DNA of 64,000 bases from Cupriavidus necator N-1 (GCF_000219215.1 NC_015727.1:1240001-1304000); one strand, 5' to 3'. Shown: positions 18,674-28,260, numbered from the stretch's first letter. A program made the numbers and translations. Notes: generated from the letters alone by a model not told the origin.

Positions 18674-20035
18674 CTAGCGCGCATCTGACCCCAGCAGCAC
18701 CGCTGCTGCTGCGGTCTGTCTTCTTTGCGCAGCGGACAAGCAGGCTAGGGCAATCGCCCCAAGCACGGGAGGGAGTGCAATCAGCTGGAACAGCGCTCGG
18801 GAATCTGCGAACAGCGTCATCAGCATGCCGCCACTGATAGCGCCGACGATGGACCCGACACGCCCCATGGCCAGTGCCCAACTGACACCGGTAGCGCGTA
18901 TTTGCGTCGGGTACAACGTTGCGGCCAGCGCGTTCATCCCGGTCTGGCCACCGACCACGCCGAAGCCGGCACCGAACACTGCCAACGCCAACCGGCCTGG
19001 CGAGTCAATGGTCAATCCGATCGCAGCCAGGGCAAGGCTGGAACCCACATACGATGCCGCCAGTACGTAATATGGGTTGAGCCGGTCCATCAGGCGTGCC
19101 AGGACCAGGGCACCAACGGTGCCGCCCAGCGGCGCCATGGCCGCAATCCGCGCCGCGGTGCTAATGGGATGGCCGGCCTCCCGCATGATGGTGGGCAGCC
19201 AGCTGGAAAGTAGATAGAACACGAACAGCGAGCAGAAGTAAGCAACCCAGAGCAAGACCGTACGCCGCAGCACCCCGGCTGCGAGTAACTGGCTGATGGA
19301 CGCTTTCAACACAGCCCCATCATTGGTGGCAACGATGGTGTGATTGCGCCAGCGCGCGTCGCCACAGATTCTTTCCACGAATCGATGCAACTGCCGTTGG
19401 TGCACCGGCCGTGCCGCCAGATAGCGCACCGACTCCGGCAAGGCCAGCGCGAGGATCGGCAGCAACACCAGAGGCATCGCGCCGCCCAGCACCAGTACGC
19501 TGCGCCACCCATAGGCCACGATAAGCTGCGCCGCAAGTTCGCCACCAAGGGCAAAGCCTCCCGTGAAGCCGCAAAAGCTGAGGGTGACAAGGAACATCCG
19601 GTGCCGCTTGGGCGCGTACTCGGATGTCAACGCGATTGACGTCGGCATAGCGCCGCCCAATCCCAGCCCGGTCAGGAAACGGAGAGCAACCAGCATCTCC
19701 AGCGAGGTCGATGCGGCAGACACCACAGTGCCAAGGCCGAAGATCGCCACGGAGAGCAGCATCACCCGCTTGCGGCCGATCCTGTCCGCCAGTGGCCCGA
19801 TCAACAAGGCGCCTACCAGCAAACCGAAGAGGCCAGCACTGAACGCCGGCGCCATGTCCGAAACGGCCAGGCCCCATTCCTGCCGCAAGGCCGGCGCGAT
19901 ATAGCCGATTGCCGCCGTGTCGAATCCATCGAGCGCGACGATCAACCCGCACAAGGCCAGCACCACGATCTGGAATCGAGACAGGCGGCTCTGGTCCACT
20001 ATGTCTTCGATTTCGACTACCTTTTCATCCTTCAT
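18674..20035 (-). CDS. MFS aromatic-acid:H+ symporter (AAHS family, PcaK/MhpT-like)
   Basis: A 453-residue 12-TM carrier. It has the AAHS signature D-G-F-D-T-A-A-I-G in TM1, and G-P-L-A-D-R-I-G-R-K in the loop between TM2 and TM3, and T-G-L-G-L-G-G-A-M-P in TM4, as in PcaK, BenK and MhpT. It probably imports the aromatic acid that feeds this operon. It lies between the decarboxylase-like class II aldolase gene and dmpC. Confidence 0.88.
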   Translation of the reverse strand: MKDEKVVEIEDIVDQSRLSRFQIVVLALCGLIVALDGFDTAAIGYIAPALRQEWGLAVSDMAPAFSAGLFGLLVGALLIGPLADRIGRKRVMLLSVAIFGLGTVVSAASTSLEMLVALRFLTGLGLGGAMPTSIALTSEYAPKRHRMFLVTLSFCGFTGGFALGGELAAQLIVAYGWRSVLVLGGAMPLVLLPILALALPESVRYLAARPVHQRQLHRFVERICGDARWRNHTIVATNDGAVLKASISQLLAAGVLRRTVLLWVAYFCSLFVFYLLSSWLPTIMREAGHPISTAARIAAMAPLGGTVGALVLARLMDRLNPYYVLAASYVGSSLALAAIGLTIDSPGRLALAVFGAGFGVVGGQTGMNALAATLYPTQIRATGVSWALAMGRVGSIVGAISGGMLMTLFADSRALFQLIALPPVLGAIALACLSAAQRRQTAAAAVLLGSDAR

Positions 20036-20094
20036 GTCTCACCCCTCGGGCAGCTCGGGCTGCCTCATCTGTAAATTGGGAGTCTGTTGGCGCC

Positions 20095-20802
20095 CTAGGC
20101 CGATCCGATCGCCGCACCCTCCGAATCGCCGGCTGTCAGGTATTCCCACATCCGTTCGAAGATCCGGCCAACGCGAGTCGCCCGCAACTCGGCGTCCGCC
20201 TGCGGGATGACTGCGGCAAGGTCGCTCAGTCCCGCACCGCGCAGTGCGAGATCCATGCGCGCCGCGTCTTCCAGGTACCACGTCAGTACCACCGCATCCT
20301 CAAGCGAGGCACCGGCGACCACGGCGCCGTTGCCCCGCATCACCACCGCGCTGGCCGTACCCAGGGTTTTGACCACGGCTGCCGCCTGCTCAGGCGTGCG
20401 GACCAGTTGCGGGTCGTCCCACAGCGGCACCCCGGCGGAGAAGTACGTGCCAATGCCGTGCAGGCAGCGCGGTGTCAGGCGCGCTGCCGACAACGCCATC
20501 ACTGCCGGTGGCATGCTGCGAACGACACCGCCAATGTGTGGATGCAGCCGGTAAATCTCCTGGTGAATGCGGACTTCGCCCAGCACGCCCTCAGGAAGCG
20601 CCCCGTTGACGTTCACCACCGTGCCGATGTCGCTTTCACCGATCAGCCCCATCGGTTTGGCTGCACACACCAGAAACTCGCTTGGGCTGAGGCGGACGCT
20701 GCAATGTCCATAGGCGTGCGCGAGATGAGCGCGACCGATCGCGCGTGCTGCTACACGCAGGAGGCGTTGTTGCGCATCCACGAGAGTGGAGGTTGTGCTC
20801 AT
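20095..20802 (-). CDS. class II aldolase/adducin-family decarboxylase
   Basis: A 235-residue class II aldolase-fold protein with metal-ligand His residues in H-A-Y-G-H-C-S-V-R near residue 30 and R-I-H-Q-E-I-Y near 80. Family relatives decarboxylate carboxylated ring-fission products or dihydroxy-aromatic acids (CmtD, DhbB, 3,4-dihydroxyphthalate decarboxylase). The ATG overlaps the TGA of the extradiol dioxygenase gene by ATGA, so the pair are co-translated and probably catalyse successive steps. The proposed role is decarboxylation of 3-carboxy-2-hydroxymuconic semialdehyde to 2-hydroxymuconic semialdehyde. Confidence 0.75.
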   Translation of the reverse strand: MSTTSTLVDAQQRLLRVAARAIGRAHLAHAYGHCSVRLSPSEFLVCAAKPMGLIGESDIGTVVNVNGALPEGVLGEVRIHQEIYRLHPHIGGVVRSMPPAVMALSAARLTPRCLHGIGTYFSAGVPLWDDPQLVRTPEQAAAVVKTLGTASAVVMRGNGAVVAGASLEDAVVLTWYLEDAARMDLALRGAGLSDLAAVIPQADAELRATRVGRIFERMWEYLTAGDSEGAAIGSA

Positions 20803-21665
20803 GAGCGGAACTCGGCAATGTCCGGCTTGGCACCCCACATGCAAAAGGATGACGAAGTACCGTTGGGAAAATGACGGGGGCGGTAGGTCTTCTCGTCCTC
20901 CTCCGTGATGGTCCTGACGCCAGTCGAGTACTCGTAGATCATGTCGTCCGGGCCTTCGAAATAGAGGAATACGGCGCCCGAGGTGGGATGCCGGCCCGGG
21001 CCAAACAGGATGCGGACGCCCCGTTCGCGCAACAGGTAGTAAGACCGCATCAGGTCGTCGACACTCTCCACCTGGTGGTTGATATGCTGGACGCCGGCGT
21101 ATGTGGAAGGGAACAGCGCGATCTTGTGGTGGATCTCGTCGATTCGCAGCAGCGGCGCTTCGCCGATCCAGTCACTGACCTTTGCATTGCAAAGCCCCGT
21201 CCAGAACGTTTCGTCGCGCGCCGGATTGGTCGAACGCAAGCCGATGTGGCTGAAGCCGGTGATGCCGGCATCGCGCGATGGAAAATAACGACGACCACTG
21301 TGGTCGGGCGCGACAACGAGATCGATGCTGTTGCCCGACGGATCATGAAAGTTGATAAAGGCACCGACCCGTCGTAACTCGCACTGCTCTTTCGAGCCGG
21401 TGACGACACGCACGTCGTTGCGATCGAGCAAGTCGGCGGCCGCGGCCAGCTCGGCGTGCGACGCTACCTCAAAGGCGGCAGTGTGGTCTTTGGGATCGCC
21501 CTCGAAATAGCACAGCGTGTGGTCGCGGCTGTCCGAGCGGAAGTAGAGGGTGCCTTTCTCGCGATGCGCGACCTCCAAGCCCAGCATCTGCGTGGCGTAC
21601 CGCTCACAACCCTTCAGGTCGCGCGTCCCAAGACGCACATAACGGATATCGGAAAGGTGAATCAT
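20799..21665 (-). CDS. type I extradiol ring-cleavage dioxygenase
   Basis: A 288-residue two-module VOC dioxygenase (BphC/C23O size). Probable iron ligands in the second module are H140 (F-S-H-I-G-L), H194 (Q-H-I-N-H) and E245 (I-Y-E-Y-S), spaced as in BphC. It opens a catechol ring next to the hydroxyls. It is the first gene of the long operon and is coupled to a decarboxylase, so a carboxy-catechol such as 2,3-dihydroxybenzoate is the best guess. The internal ATG chosen (complement 21663-21665) has GGAGAC upstream; an 18-codon extension is not family-like. Confidence 0.87.
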   Translation of the reverse strand: MIHLSDIRYVRLGTRDLKGCERYATQMLGLEVAHREKGTLYFRSDSRDHTLCYFEGDPKDHTAAFEVASHAELAAAADLLDRNDVRVVTGSKEQCELRRVGAFINFHDPSGNSIDLVVAPDHSGRRYFPSRDAGITGFSHIGLRSTNPARDETFWTGLCNAKVSDWIGEAPLLRIDEIHHKIALFPSTYAGVQHINHQVESVDDLMRSYYLLRERGVRILFGPGRHPTSGAVFLYFEGPDDMIYEYSTGVRTITEEDEKTYRPRHFPNGTSSSFCMWGAKPDIAEFRS

Positions 21666-21844
21666 CGGGTCTCCTGTTGATCGCCGCCGGCAAATCACGG
21701 GACAGGAGGATTCAGGCACGCGCTTCCCCGGTCACAGCGTGAACCGGCTTGGCTACGTTCGTCTCCTGTCCCGCTGGCGTTGATGCTGATGCAACATCCT
21801 GCCGGCTGGTTTTGTGCAAATGTAGCCGCGCCGAACGCATAGAC

Positions 21845-21878
21845 AAAGCAAATTGTTATAATTCAGATTATTTGCTTT
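21845..21878. promoter_or_regulatory. LysR operator/promoter region between divergent units
   Basis: AAAGCAAAT (21845-21853) and ATTTGCTTT (21870-21878) form a perfect 9-bp inverted repeat with a 16-bp spacer. A perfect TATAAT (21857-21862) lies inside it, about 26 bp before the LysR ATG. The AT-rich patch stands out in GC-rich DNA and lies between the LysR gene and the divergent extradiol operon, so it is a good regulator-binding site for both. Confidence 0.55.
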
Positions 21879-21888
21879 TCAAATATTT

Positions 21889-22794
21889 ATGCGACTCGAT
21901 CTGAATTTGCTGCGGGTCTTGCTGGCGATCTACGACACCGGTAGCGTGACGGCAGCGGCCAGGCGCCTGAAGATGAGCCAGCCGGCGACCAGCGCCGCCC
22001 TCGCCCGGTTGCGCGAGTCATTGGGGGATGCCCTGTTTATCCGGCAGGCTGATGGCATGTCGCCTACGCCCCGCGCGCAAAGCCTGGCGGGCAAGGCAAG
22101 GGAAGTTCTGGACGCCATCGATCACGATATGCTGCGGGCGCCGGAATTTGAGCCGGGGGTGTGCAGAGATGAATTTGTCTTTTGCCTGAGCGCGATCGGA
22201 GAGATCGTGTTTTTGCCAAAGCTGGTGCAGCACATCCGTGCTACGGCCCCGTCGGCGCGCATCCGTGGCGTCAGCCTCGCTCCCGCCCAGTTGGAGGACG
22301 CCTTGCGGGCCGGCGAGGTCGATCTGGCGCTGGGCTACTTCCCTGATCTACGCAAGGCCGAATTCTTCCAGCAGCGCCTGTTCTCGCATGACCTTGTCTG
22401 TATGGTACGCACGGGGCACCGAATCAAAGGACCACGCATGACCCTGGCCCAGTTCCAGACTGCAGAGCATGCCTTCGTCAAGGATGGAAGTCGTAGCCAG
22501 GAGATGTTTGAAGAGGTTCTCACCAAGCAGGGCATCCAGCGCAATATCGTGTTGCATACTGCGCACTATATGAGCATCCCCACCATCATCGCCGAATCCG
22601 ACCTGGTGGTGGTGCTCCCGCGTACGGTCGCCAATGTGTTTGCCGACTCCAAGAGGGTGCGTATCGTAACGCCTCCCGTTGAAATTCCGCGTTACGATCT
22701 GAAGGTGTACTGGCATCGGCGCTTTGCCAAGGATCCCAAATCAAAATGGCTGCGCGCCGTCGTCACAGAGGTTTTCGCCACCGACGCCAACTGA
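21889..22794 (+). CDS. LysR-family regulator of the meta-cleavage operon
   Basis: A 301-residue regulator of the same NodD/LinR-like branch as the one at 1473: R-L-D-L-N-L-L-R-V-L start, HTH M-S-Q-P-A-T-S-A-A-L-A-R-L-R, effector domain with G-E-V-D-L-A-L-G-Y-F. It is divergent from the extradiol dioxygenase operon across a 223-bp AT-rich gap, the usual layout for a pathway activator. The inducer is presumably the aromatic acid or its ring-fission product. The first ATG has no obvious RBS. Confidence 0.87.
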   Translation: MRLDLNLLRVLLAIYDTGSVTAAARRLKMSQPATSAALARLRESLGDALFIRQADGMSPTPRAQSLAGKAREVLDAIDHDMLRAPEFEPGVCRDEFVFCLSAIGEIVFLPKLVQHIRATAPSARIRGVSLAPAQLEDALRAGEVDLALGYFPDLRKAEFFQQRLFSHDLVCMVRTGHRIKGPRMTLAQFQTAEHAFVKDGSRSQEMFEEVLTKQGIQRNIVLHTAHYMSIPTIIAESDLVVVLPRTVANVFADSKRVRIVTPPVEIPRYDLKVYWHRRFAKDPKSKWLRAVVTEVFATDAN

Positions 22795-22900
22795 GCAATT
22801 GGGTCATCTCCGTTTCGCCTGCCACTGCATGGGCTCATCGCTCACAAATGCCATTGCTTGCTTAGGAGCAAAGACCCGGTTCCGGGTCTGGATGCTCACA

Positions 22901-23215
22901 TCACCTAATCGGAGAAAATGGAGCAGGCGTTAGAAGTTCATTGTGTTGATCTACAATCATCGGGCTTAACTTCTCCATGATGGCCTTCCATTCAGGAATG
23001 GCCCAAAGTTTTGCACGCTTATTTTGTCGATCTTCGAATGAATCGAACTTCCAGAGATGAATGACACGATTCAAATGCCCGACCTCAGACGAAAAATAGC
23101 CCAGCATCTCGCCTAGCACAGCAACTTGTGTCGGCAGACACTCAGCCTCGTAAGTTCTGAGGAACTCCTGCAGGGTGCCGGGCTTTAGCTGGTAGGTGCG
23201 ATGTTCGATGATCAT
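22901..23215 (-). CDS. NIPSNAP family protein
   Basis: A 104-residue protein starting I-I-E-H-R-T-Y-Q-L-K-P-G and containing N-R-V-I-H-L-W-K-F-D-S-F-E-D-R, the signature of NIPSNAP (dimeric alpha-beta barrel) proteins. Bacterial members are common in aromatic and terpenoid catabolic clusters without a defined reaction. It is the distal gene of the minus-strand group 22901-28211. Confidence 0.8.
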   Translation of the reverse strand: MIIEHRTYQLKPGTLQEFLRTYEAECLPTQVAVLGEMLGYFSSEVGHLNRVIHLWKFDSFEDRQNKRAKLWAIPEWKAIMEKLSPMIVDQHNELLTPAPFSPIR

Positions 23216-23326
23216 TGGATTTCCTTCTTGGGTGTAATCAGGGCGCCCGACCTCGTGAGAATCACTGCGATGGTACGGCCACGACCCCGCTCTCGTTCAC
23301 TGCGTTCTAAGATCAAGCTCAACTAC

Positions 23327-24520
23327 TTACTCGTTAGCAGCGCTAAGCCAAAGGGGAACAATGACAGCGCAAGCAAGCAACGCTGCGGCGGCAGCCAGGA
23401 AGCTTTGACCGATTCCGATTGACTGCACCAGCGGAGCCAGGACTAACGGCGAGATGAACTGGCCAGCAAAGGCCATCATCACAAGCAGGCCCGTGACTCG
23501 CCCACGTTGTGCCTCACCAACGACACTGACGATTCCGGCTGCCGCACACGGGAAGATGGTTCCGGTGCCCATGCCTGCAACAAGCAGGCCGCATACAAAG
23601 ACGCCATAGCTGTCACCAAGTCCGATCAAGCCGAAGCCGAGTGCCATCGTCAGTAATGACAGCGCGTAGACCTGACGTGCACCAAGCCACTGGATCATGC
23701 GGTGAATCTGGGTTGCAACCAACGCCGCGCTGACCAGGTTCAGCGCAATGGCCACACTGATAGCCATCGGCGCCGCCTTCACCGTCGTCGCGAGGTGGAA
23801 TGGCACCTGAGTTGGAATCATGTAGAAGAAGAGCTGGCAGGCGAACGTGGCGAAGACCGGAGCGAGAACTCGCGCATTACGCCAAGGCAGCGACAAGCGG
23901 GCTCGCGGCTGAACTGCGCGTCGCGTAGCCTCTGGAAAGCCGCGCAGTACGCCAGGCAGGATCGCAAACGCAAGCAGGTCAATCAGGAAGACCGCCCGCC
24001 AGCTCAGCGTCGTTAGCGCGCCACCAAGTAGCAGGAACAGGATGCCGCCGAACTTCATCGCCGCGGTCTGCCGTCCAAAGAAGCTCGCCTGTCGAGCTGG
24101 CTCGATGACATCGCCAATTAAGGTCGTTGCGCTCGTAACGACGCACGCAACTCCGAGCCCAAGCAGCGCCCGCGAGACCAGTATCAAGTACAGGGAATCC
24201 AGGGCCGCCCCACTGGTGCCTGCAATGCCGGTAATGAGTGCACCCGCAGCGAGCACAGGCTTGCGCCCAATGCGATCAATCAGCCAGCCGGCGGGCCCCG
24301 CTCCGACGGCGATGAACAATGCCGTAGTTGAAAGCGTCAGTTTGGTCAGCGTTCCCACATTCGGGACATGACTGAAATAAGCTGCCATGGCCGGCAACGC
24401 CGGCGCCACGGCTGCCCCGGCCAGCAGCGAGAACATGCTTGCAAAGAGTAGCACCCAGTCGCGATGGCGCTGAGACCACTGCGGTGCGTCGGTTAGGCTA
24501 GTTTTTTCCAAACTATTCAT
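23327..24520 (-). CDS. MFS transporter
   Basis: A 397-residue carrier with about 12 hydrophobic segments. The loop after TM2 has G-W-L-I-D-R-I-G-R-K-P (motif A) and TM4 contains S-R-A-L-L-G-L-G-V-A. It resembles small-molecule/drug:H+ antiporters rather than aromatic-acid symporters. The start chosen is the ATG preceded by GGGGAACC; a start 8 codons earlier is possible. Its role in this cluster is uptake or export of an unknown compound. Confidence 0.8.
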   Translation of the reverse strand: MNSLEKTSLTDAPQWSQRHRDWVLLFASMFSLLAGAAVAPALPAMAAYFSHVPNVGTLTKLTLSTTALFIAVGAGPAGWLIDRIGRKPVLAAGALITGIAGTSGAALDSLYLILVSRALLGLGVACVVTSATTLIGDVIEPARQASFFGRQTAAMKFGGILFLLLGGALTTLSWRAVFLIDLLAFAILPGVLRGFPEATRRAVQPRARLSLPWRNARVLAPVFATFACQLFFYMIPTQVPFHLATTVKAAPMAISVAIALNLVSAALVATQIHRMIQWLGARQVYALSLLTMALGFGLIGLGDSYGVFVCGLLVAGMGTGTIFPCAAAGIVSVVGEAQRGRVTGLLVMMAFAGQFISPLVLAPLVQSIGIGQSFLAAAAALLACAVIVPLWLSAANE

Positions 24521-24597
24521 GGAGGTTCCCCTGTATTGCCGCACGAATGAGCCGAATTTGCCCGTTATCCAGCCTTTTATGCAGGCTGGCGCGGTGC

Positions 24598-25740
24598 TTA
24601 GAAGATGTGGCGGATGCCAGTGACAACACCCACCATGTTCTTTTGCCCCGTCATTGTCGGATCGTTGACGGTAAAGCCCGTCACGGCGCTGTCGAAAACA
24701 AGACTACCGTTGTGCGCATAGCCGACGGTTACGTAGAGATCCGTACGCTTGCTCAGGCTGTAATCGGCCTGCAACGTGTACTGCTGCATATTGGGCGGGT
24801 TCGTAGAAGGTGCCGTAGCGGTGGCAGCGGCGGACTTCACGTCGGCATAGTAGTAGGCCAGAGATAGTCCCAAGGCAGGCGTTAGCTGGTAGGTGCCCCC
24901 AAGCCACCAGTAGTTGTCGCGAATCAGCGTGTTTCCGTTGCTGAAATTAGCCTCGTTCCAGCGGTAGCCCGCATAAAGCTTATACGGGCCGGTGCCATAG
25001 TTAGCGCCAACCGATACTTTGCGTACCTTGCCGGTCTGTCCGGTCACGACAGCTGGGTTCCACTGGTCGTAGCCGATGCCGATGCCAAATGTGCTGTTTA
25101 GATACATCAGCGAGCCGCCAAACGCAGTGTTGTCGCGCGAAGCACCGGGCGTTTCGCCTGCTCCGCCGTTTGCCAGCAGGTTGCCTGTCGACAGCACCGG
25201 CACCCCCGTGCCAAACGAGTAGTGCGCCACGGCTTGCAGCGGCCCGAACTGCCCGGTGTACTTGACCATATTGCTTTCGCGATAATTCACGCCTAGCCAC
25301 CACGTACCGGGCTCGTAGGTTACGGCAAAGCGCAAGGGCGCGAAATTGACCATACCGTCCAAAAGGCTGGTAGTTTGTCGGCCCACCGTGACTTGTCCGA
25401 GATCGCTTTTAAGTCCCACCAGCGCCATGCGGGTGAAGAGTGCGCCTGGCAATATGGCACCGGTAGAGGGCACGAAGCCGTCCTCCAGTACGAACAGTGC
25501 CTGGTTGCCGCCGCCCAGGTCTTCAGTACCACGCAGGCCCCAGCGCGATGCGGAAAGCCCGCCGACGCCCAGCATGCCAAGCCGGCTGCCACCGACGTTG
25601 GGCGTGGTGGGCGACGCCGCCACGCGGTTGACATATTCAATGCCGGTATCGATGACCCCATACAACGTAAGCGTCGTCGATGCTGCGTTGGCTGCGCCCA
25701 CGACACTCAGTGCCGTCAGAGCAAAAAGCGTCTTCTTCAT
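24598..25740 (-). CDS. Gram-negative trimeric porin
   Basis: A 380-residue precursor. The signal peptide starts M-K-K-T-L-F-A-L and ends near A-N-A; the mature protein begins with strands containing L-T-L-Y-G-V-I-D-T-G, then R-W-G-L-R-G-T-E-D, and ends in Phe, as in Burkholderiales porins. The ATG has AGGAGA just upstream. It is the second porin in the window and differs clearly from that at 11906. Confidence 0.9.
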   Translation of the reverse strand: MKKTLFALTALSVVGAANAASTTLTLYGVIDTGIEYVNRVAASPTTPNVGGSRLGMLGVGGLSASRWGLRGTEDLGGGNQALFVLEDGFVPSTGAILPGALFTRMALVGLKSDLGQVTVGRQTTSLLDGMVNFAPLRFAVTYEPGTWWLGVNYRESNMVKYTGQFGPLQAVAHYSFGTGVPVLSTGNLLANGGAGETPGASRDNTAFGGSLMYLNSTFGIGIGYDQWNPAVVTGQTGKVRKVSVGANYGTGPYKLYAGYRWNEANFSNGNTLIRDNYWWLGGTYQLTPALGLSLAYYYADVKSAAATATAPSTNPPNMQQYTLQADYSLSKRTDLYVTVGYAHNGSLVFDSAVTGFTVNDPTMTGQKNMVGVVTGIRHIF

Positions 25741-26027
25741 GCTTGGCAATCTCCTCTTTATAATAAGTATTCGGGCACGGCCCACTATTACAGTGTTGTG
25801 GTGCCGGCAGCCTCTTGCCACTTTCCTGAACTAGCGCCACACAGACGCCATGCCGCCTTGGCCAATGCATAGCCCGGTATGCACAGAAACGTGGAACGGG
25901 GGCGAACACGTACCTGCCCTGAATTCAGATTGGGCTTTGACTGATTTCAGCTATTTAACTCCCGGAGCGTCGTGGCGGAATTGCGTCTTGGTCTCCTCGA
26001 ATTCCCAAGACGCGAGTGCGCTAGAAC

Positions 26028-26600
26028 TCAGTACGCAGTTGCCTCCACCAACTGCGAGACCATACGGTCAAGCATCTGACGGGGCATGGGAGGGATGATT
26101 TCTCCGTGATCATTGATTGCTTCGTGCGCCATGCCAACCGACACCATGGCCGGCAGTACGCGCGCGCCCAGAGCAAGTTCAAGCATGCTCCGCAATGCCA
26201 TCAGGCCGCGATAGCCTCCGAAGCCGCCAGGCGAGGCACTCCCGAGCGCGTATACCGGCTTGCCAAATGCGGAGTGCAAACCGCCATGCTCCTGAACCCT
26301 TGAGAGCCAAGCAATGACATTGATCAATAGCGGCGAAACGTTGGCGTTGTACTCCGGGCTGGCGATGAATACGCCCTGATGGGTTCGAAACGCTTCATGC
26401 AGGTGATGCGCAGCTTCCGGGATTCCATGCTGCGATTCGAGATCACCGTTATACAACGGCAATTCGTACTCAGCCATATCGAGCATGGTTACCACCATGC
26501 CCTTTTCCCGGAGCTGCGCTGCCACCGCCGCAGCCAGCTTCCGATTCATCGATTCCCGGCGGGTAGAGCCGAATATGACGAGAATTTTCTTACTGGACAT
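26028..26600 (-). CDS. NADPH-dependent FMN reductase
   Basis: A 190-residue flavodoxin-fold protein with the phosphate-binding loop G-S-T-R-R-E-S-M-N-R and the FMN-contact motif S-P-E-Y-N. Such reductases supply reduced FMN to two-component monooxygenases; the LLM-type flavin enzyme encoded at 27156 is a plausible partner. It lies in the TetR-controlled minus-strand group. Confidence 0.85.
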   Translation of the reverse strand: MSSKKILVIFGSTRRESMNRKLAAAVAAQLREKGMVVTMLDMAEYELPLYNGDLESQHGIPEAAHHLHEAFRTHQGVFIASPEYNANVSPLLINVIAWLSRVQEHGGLHSAFGKPVYALGSASPGGFGGYRGLMALRSMLELALGARVLPAMVSVGMAHEAINDHGEIIPPMPRQMLDRMVSQLVEATAY

Positions 26601-26656
26601 AACAAAATAACCTATCCTTTCACCGCTTCCGATATCTTCGTTTCTGGTTGGTCACG

Positions 26657-27139
26657 CTAACCAGCCTTTGGCACGATGCAATCGACTCCGAGTTGCCGTA
26701 CCAACGCCAGCTCATCACCGATAAACCATCCCTCTACCATTCTTCCTTCGACAAATCGAATGAAGCCCGCCTCGTTCATCGAGATAGAACGGTGGGTGGG
26801 AGCTATCCCCATGAATACACCCTGGTGCGTGCAGCTAAGCGTCCATGTTCCGGATACCCAGTCGTCTTTCGCGACTATTTTGTCGACGCGGTGATTCCAA
26901 TCTGGAAACGCAGATCGTAACTGCTGAAGCCCGGCCTTGAACCCAGTGACTCCGCCGCCGCCGGATGTCGGCTTGAAATCGGGGATCAACAATGCCGTGG
27001 TCGATGCGAGTCCGTAGCGACGAATAACCATGTCCGGATGCATGTAGCGCTCACAGAGGTCCGTTTCGCCGTCGTTGATTATCCGTTCAATGATTGCGCG
27101 GAAGGCCTCGATATTACGAATTTCCTCATCAGTTTGCAT
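26657..27139 (-). CDS. SnoaL-like polyketide-cyclase-fold protein
   Basis: A 160-residue protein with the SnoaL pattern: a helical start with I-I-N-D-G-E-T-D, then A-F-P-D-W-N-H-R-V-D-K-I-V-A, T-H-Q-G-V-F-M-G-I-A-P-T, and E-G-W-F-I-G-D. These are NTF2-fold cyclase, isomerase or hydrolase-like proteins. It overlaps nothing and starts 16 nt after the LLM gene ends. Confidence 0.7.
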   Translation of the reverse strand: MQTDEEIRNIEAFRAIIERIINDGETDLCERYMHPDMVIRRYGLASTTALLIPDFKPTSGGGGVTGFKAGLQQLRSAFPDWNHRVDKIVAKDDWVSGTWTLSCTHQGVFMGIAPTHRSISMNEAGFIRFVEGRMVEGWFIGDELALVRQLGVDCIVPKAG

Positions 27140-27155
27140 GGCGGATGTCTCTCGA

Positions 27156-28211
27156 TTATGAAAACTTTGGCATTACCTTATCGATAAATAAGTCTAGCGT
27201 TTGGCGAGTGACTTCCGGACGCATGGCGCCGAAATTCATGTGGAGGGCGACATGCCTAATCCCTGCATCTTCGTATTGCTTGAGCTTGTCGATGAACGTT
27301 GCGGGTGACCCGACAATGGTCGCACCCTCAACAAATGACTTGCGGAATGCCGCGGGATCATCGCCACTCACCCCGGTGACCGCTTTACGTTGCTCATCCC
27401 CGTAGGCGGCAAATGCAGCCTTCGACAGAGCTTGCAGATTGTTCAGCGGCTCGTCGATGAGTTGCTGAGCCGTGTCATCGTCTTCTGCGATCAACACGGT
27501 CTTTTGTATGGTCGTCCATTCTTTGCAGAATTCGACATGTTCCTTGCTCCATCCCGCATCCGCGAGAGCCCCGTCATAGGCCTTCATTGCGCGAACGGCA
27601 CCTTCGAGACCGACCCGGCCGAAGAATAGGGGATGGCCCTTGCGACCTGCATCTGCCCAACCAGGTTCGCTAAGCGCCGCGCGCGCCAACAATGGATGGC
27701 CTTTCCGATAAGGCCCCGGCATGATGCGCCCTCTCATTAGACCGCTCTCATGGCGAGTGCGGTATTCGAGCGGCAGATCTCCCGGTTTGTGCTTCCAGGC
27801 GCGATAGGCAACGTCCATGACTTCGGCAGTAAGCTCTCCTCGGGACGCAGGGTCCCGGCCGAAACCTTCAAATTCGAGCGGCGATCCACCGCTGCCGATG
27901 CCCATGATGAACCGACCACGCCAGAGCTGATCGAGCAGATTGGCATCCTCGACGAGCTTCAGAGGATTGAGGAGCGGCGCCACGGCGACCTGCATCAGCA
28001 GCCACGCCTGCTTGATTTGGCCAGCCAAATAGGCGCCAAACACAAACGAGTTGCCGTAGGTGTTGTAGTTGCTGAAGTGGTGATGCGTCAGGGCGATGCC
28101 CCGAAATCCGGCCTGGTCTGCCAGGATGGCATTCTCGACCGCAGCTTCCATGATCGCCCCATCCATCTCGGGGCCTGGTGTCTGCGGGCTGAGGTAGAGA
28201 GTGAAGTGCAT
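27156..28211 (-). CDS. LLM-class flavin-dependent monooxygenase
   Basis: A 351-residue bacterial-luciferase-like protein: N-terminal strand H-F-T-L-Y-L-S-P, a helix with A-D-Q-A-G-F-R-G, L-T-H-H-H-F, and R-F-I-M-G-I-G-S-G near residue 105. It should use reduced FMN from the neighbouring reductase and oxygen. It is the first gene of the group and is divergent from the TetR gene, with a palindromic operator between. The substrate is unknown. Confidence 0.82.
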   Translation of the reverse strand: MHFTLYLSPQTPGPEMDGAIMEAAVENAILADQAGFRGIALTHHHFSNYNTYGNSFVFGAYLAGQIKQAWLLMQVAVAPLLNPLKLVEDANLLDQLWRGRFIMGIGSGGSPLEFEGFGRDPASRGELTAEVMDVAYRAWKHKPGDLPLEYRTRHESGLMRGRIMPGPYRKGHPLLARAALSEPGWADAGRKGHPLFFGRVGLEGAVRAMKAYDGALADAGWSKEHVEFCKEWTTIQKTVLIAEDDDTAQQLIDEPLNNLQALSKAAFAAYGDEQRKAVTGVSGDDPAAFRKSFVEGATIVGSPATFIDKLKQYEDAGIRHVALHMNFGAMRPEVTRQTLDLFIDKVMPKFS

Positions 28212-28260
28212 AGTGTTACTCCTCGAAAGCGCCCGAGCAGGGCGTGGTACGTTTCAGCTA

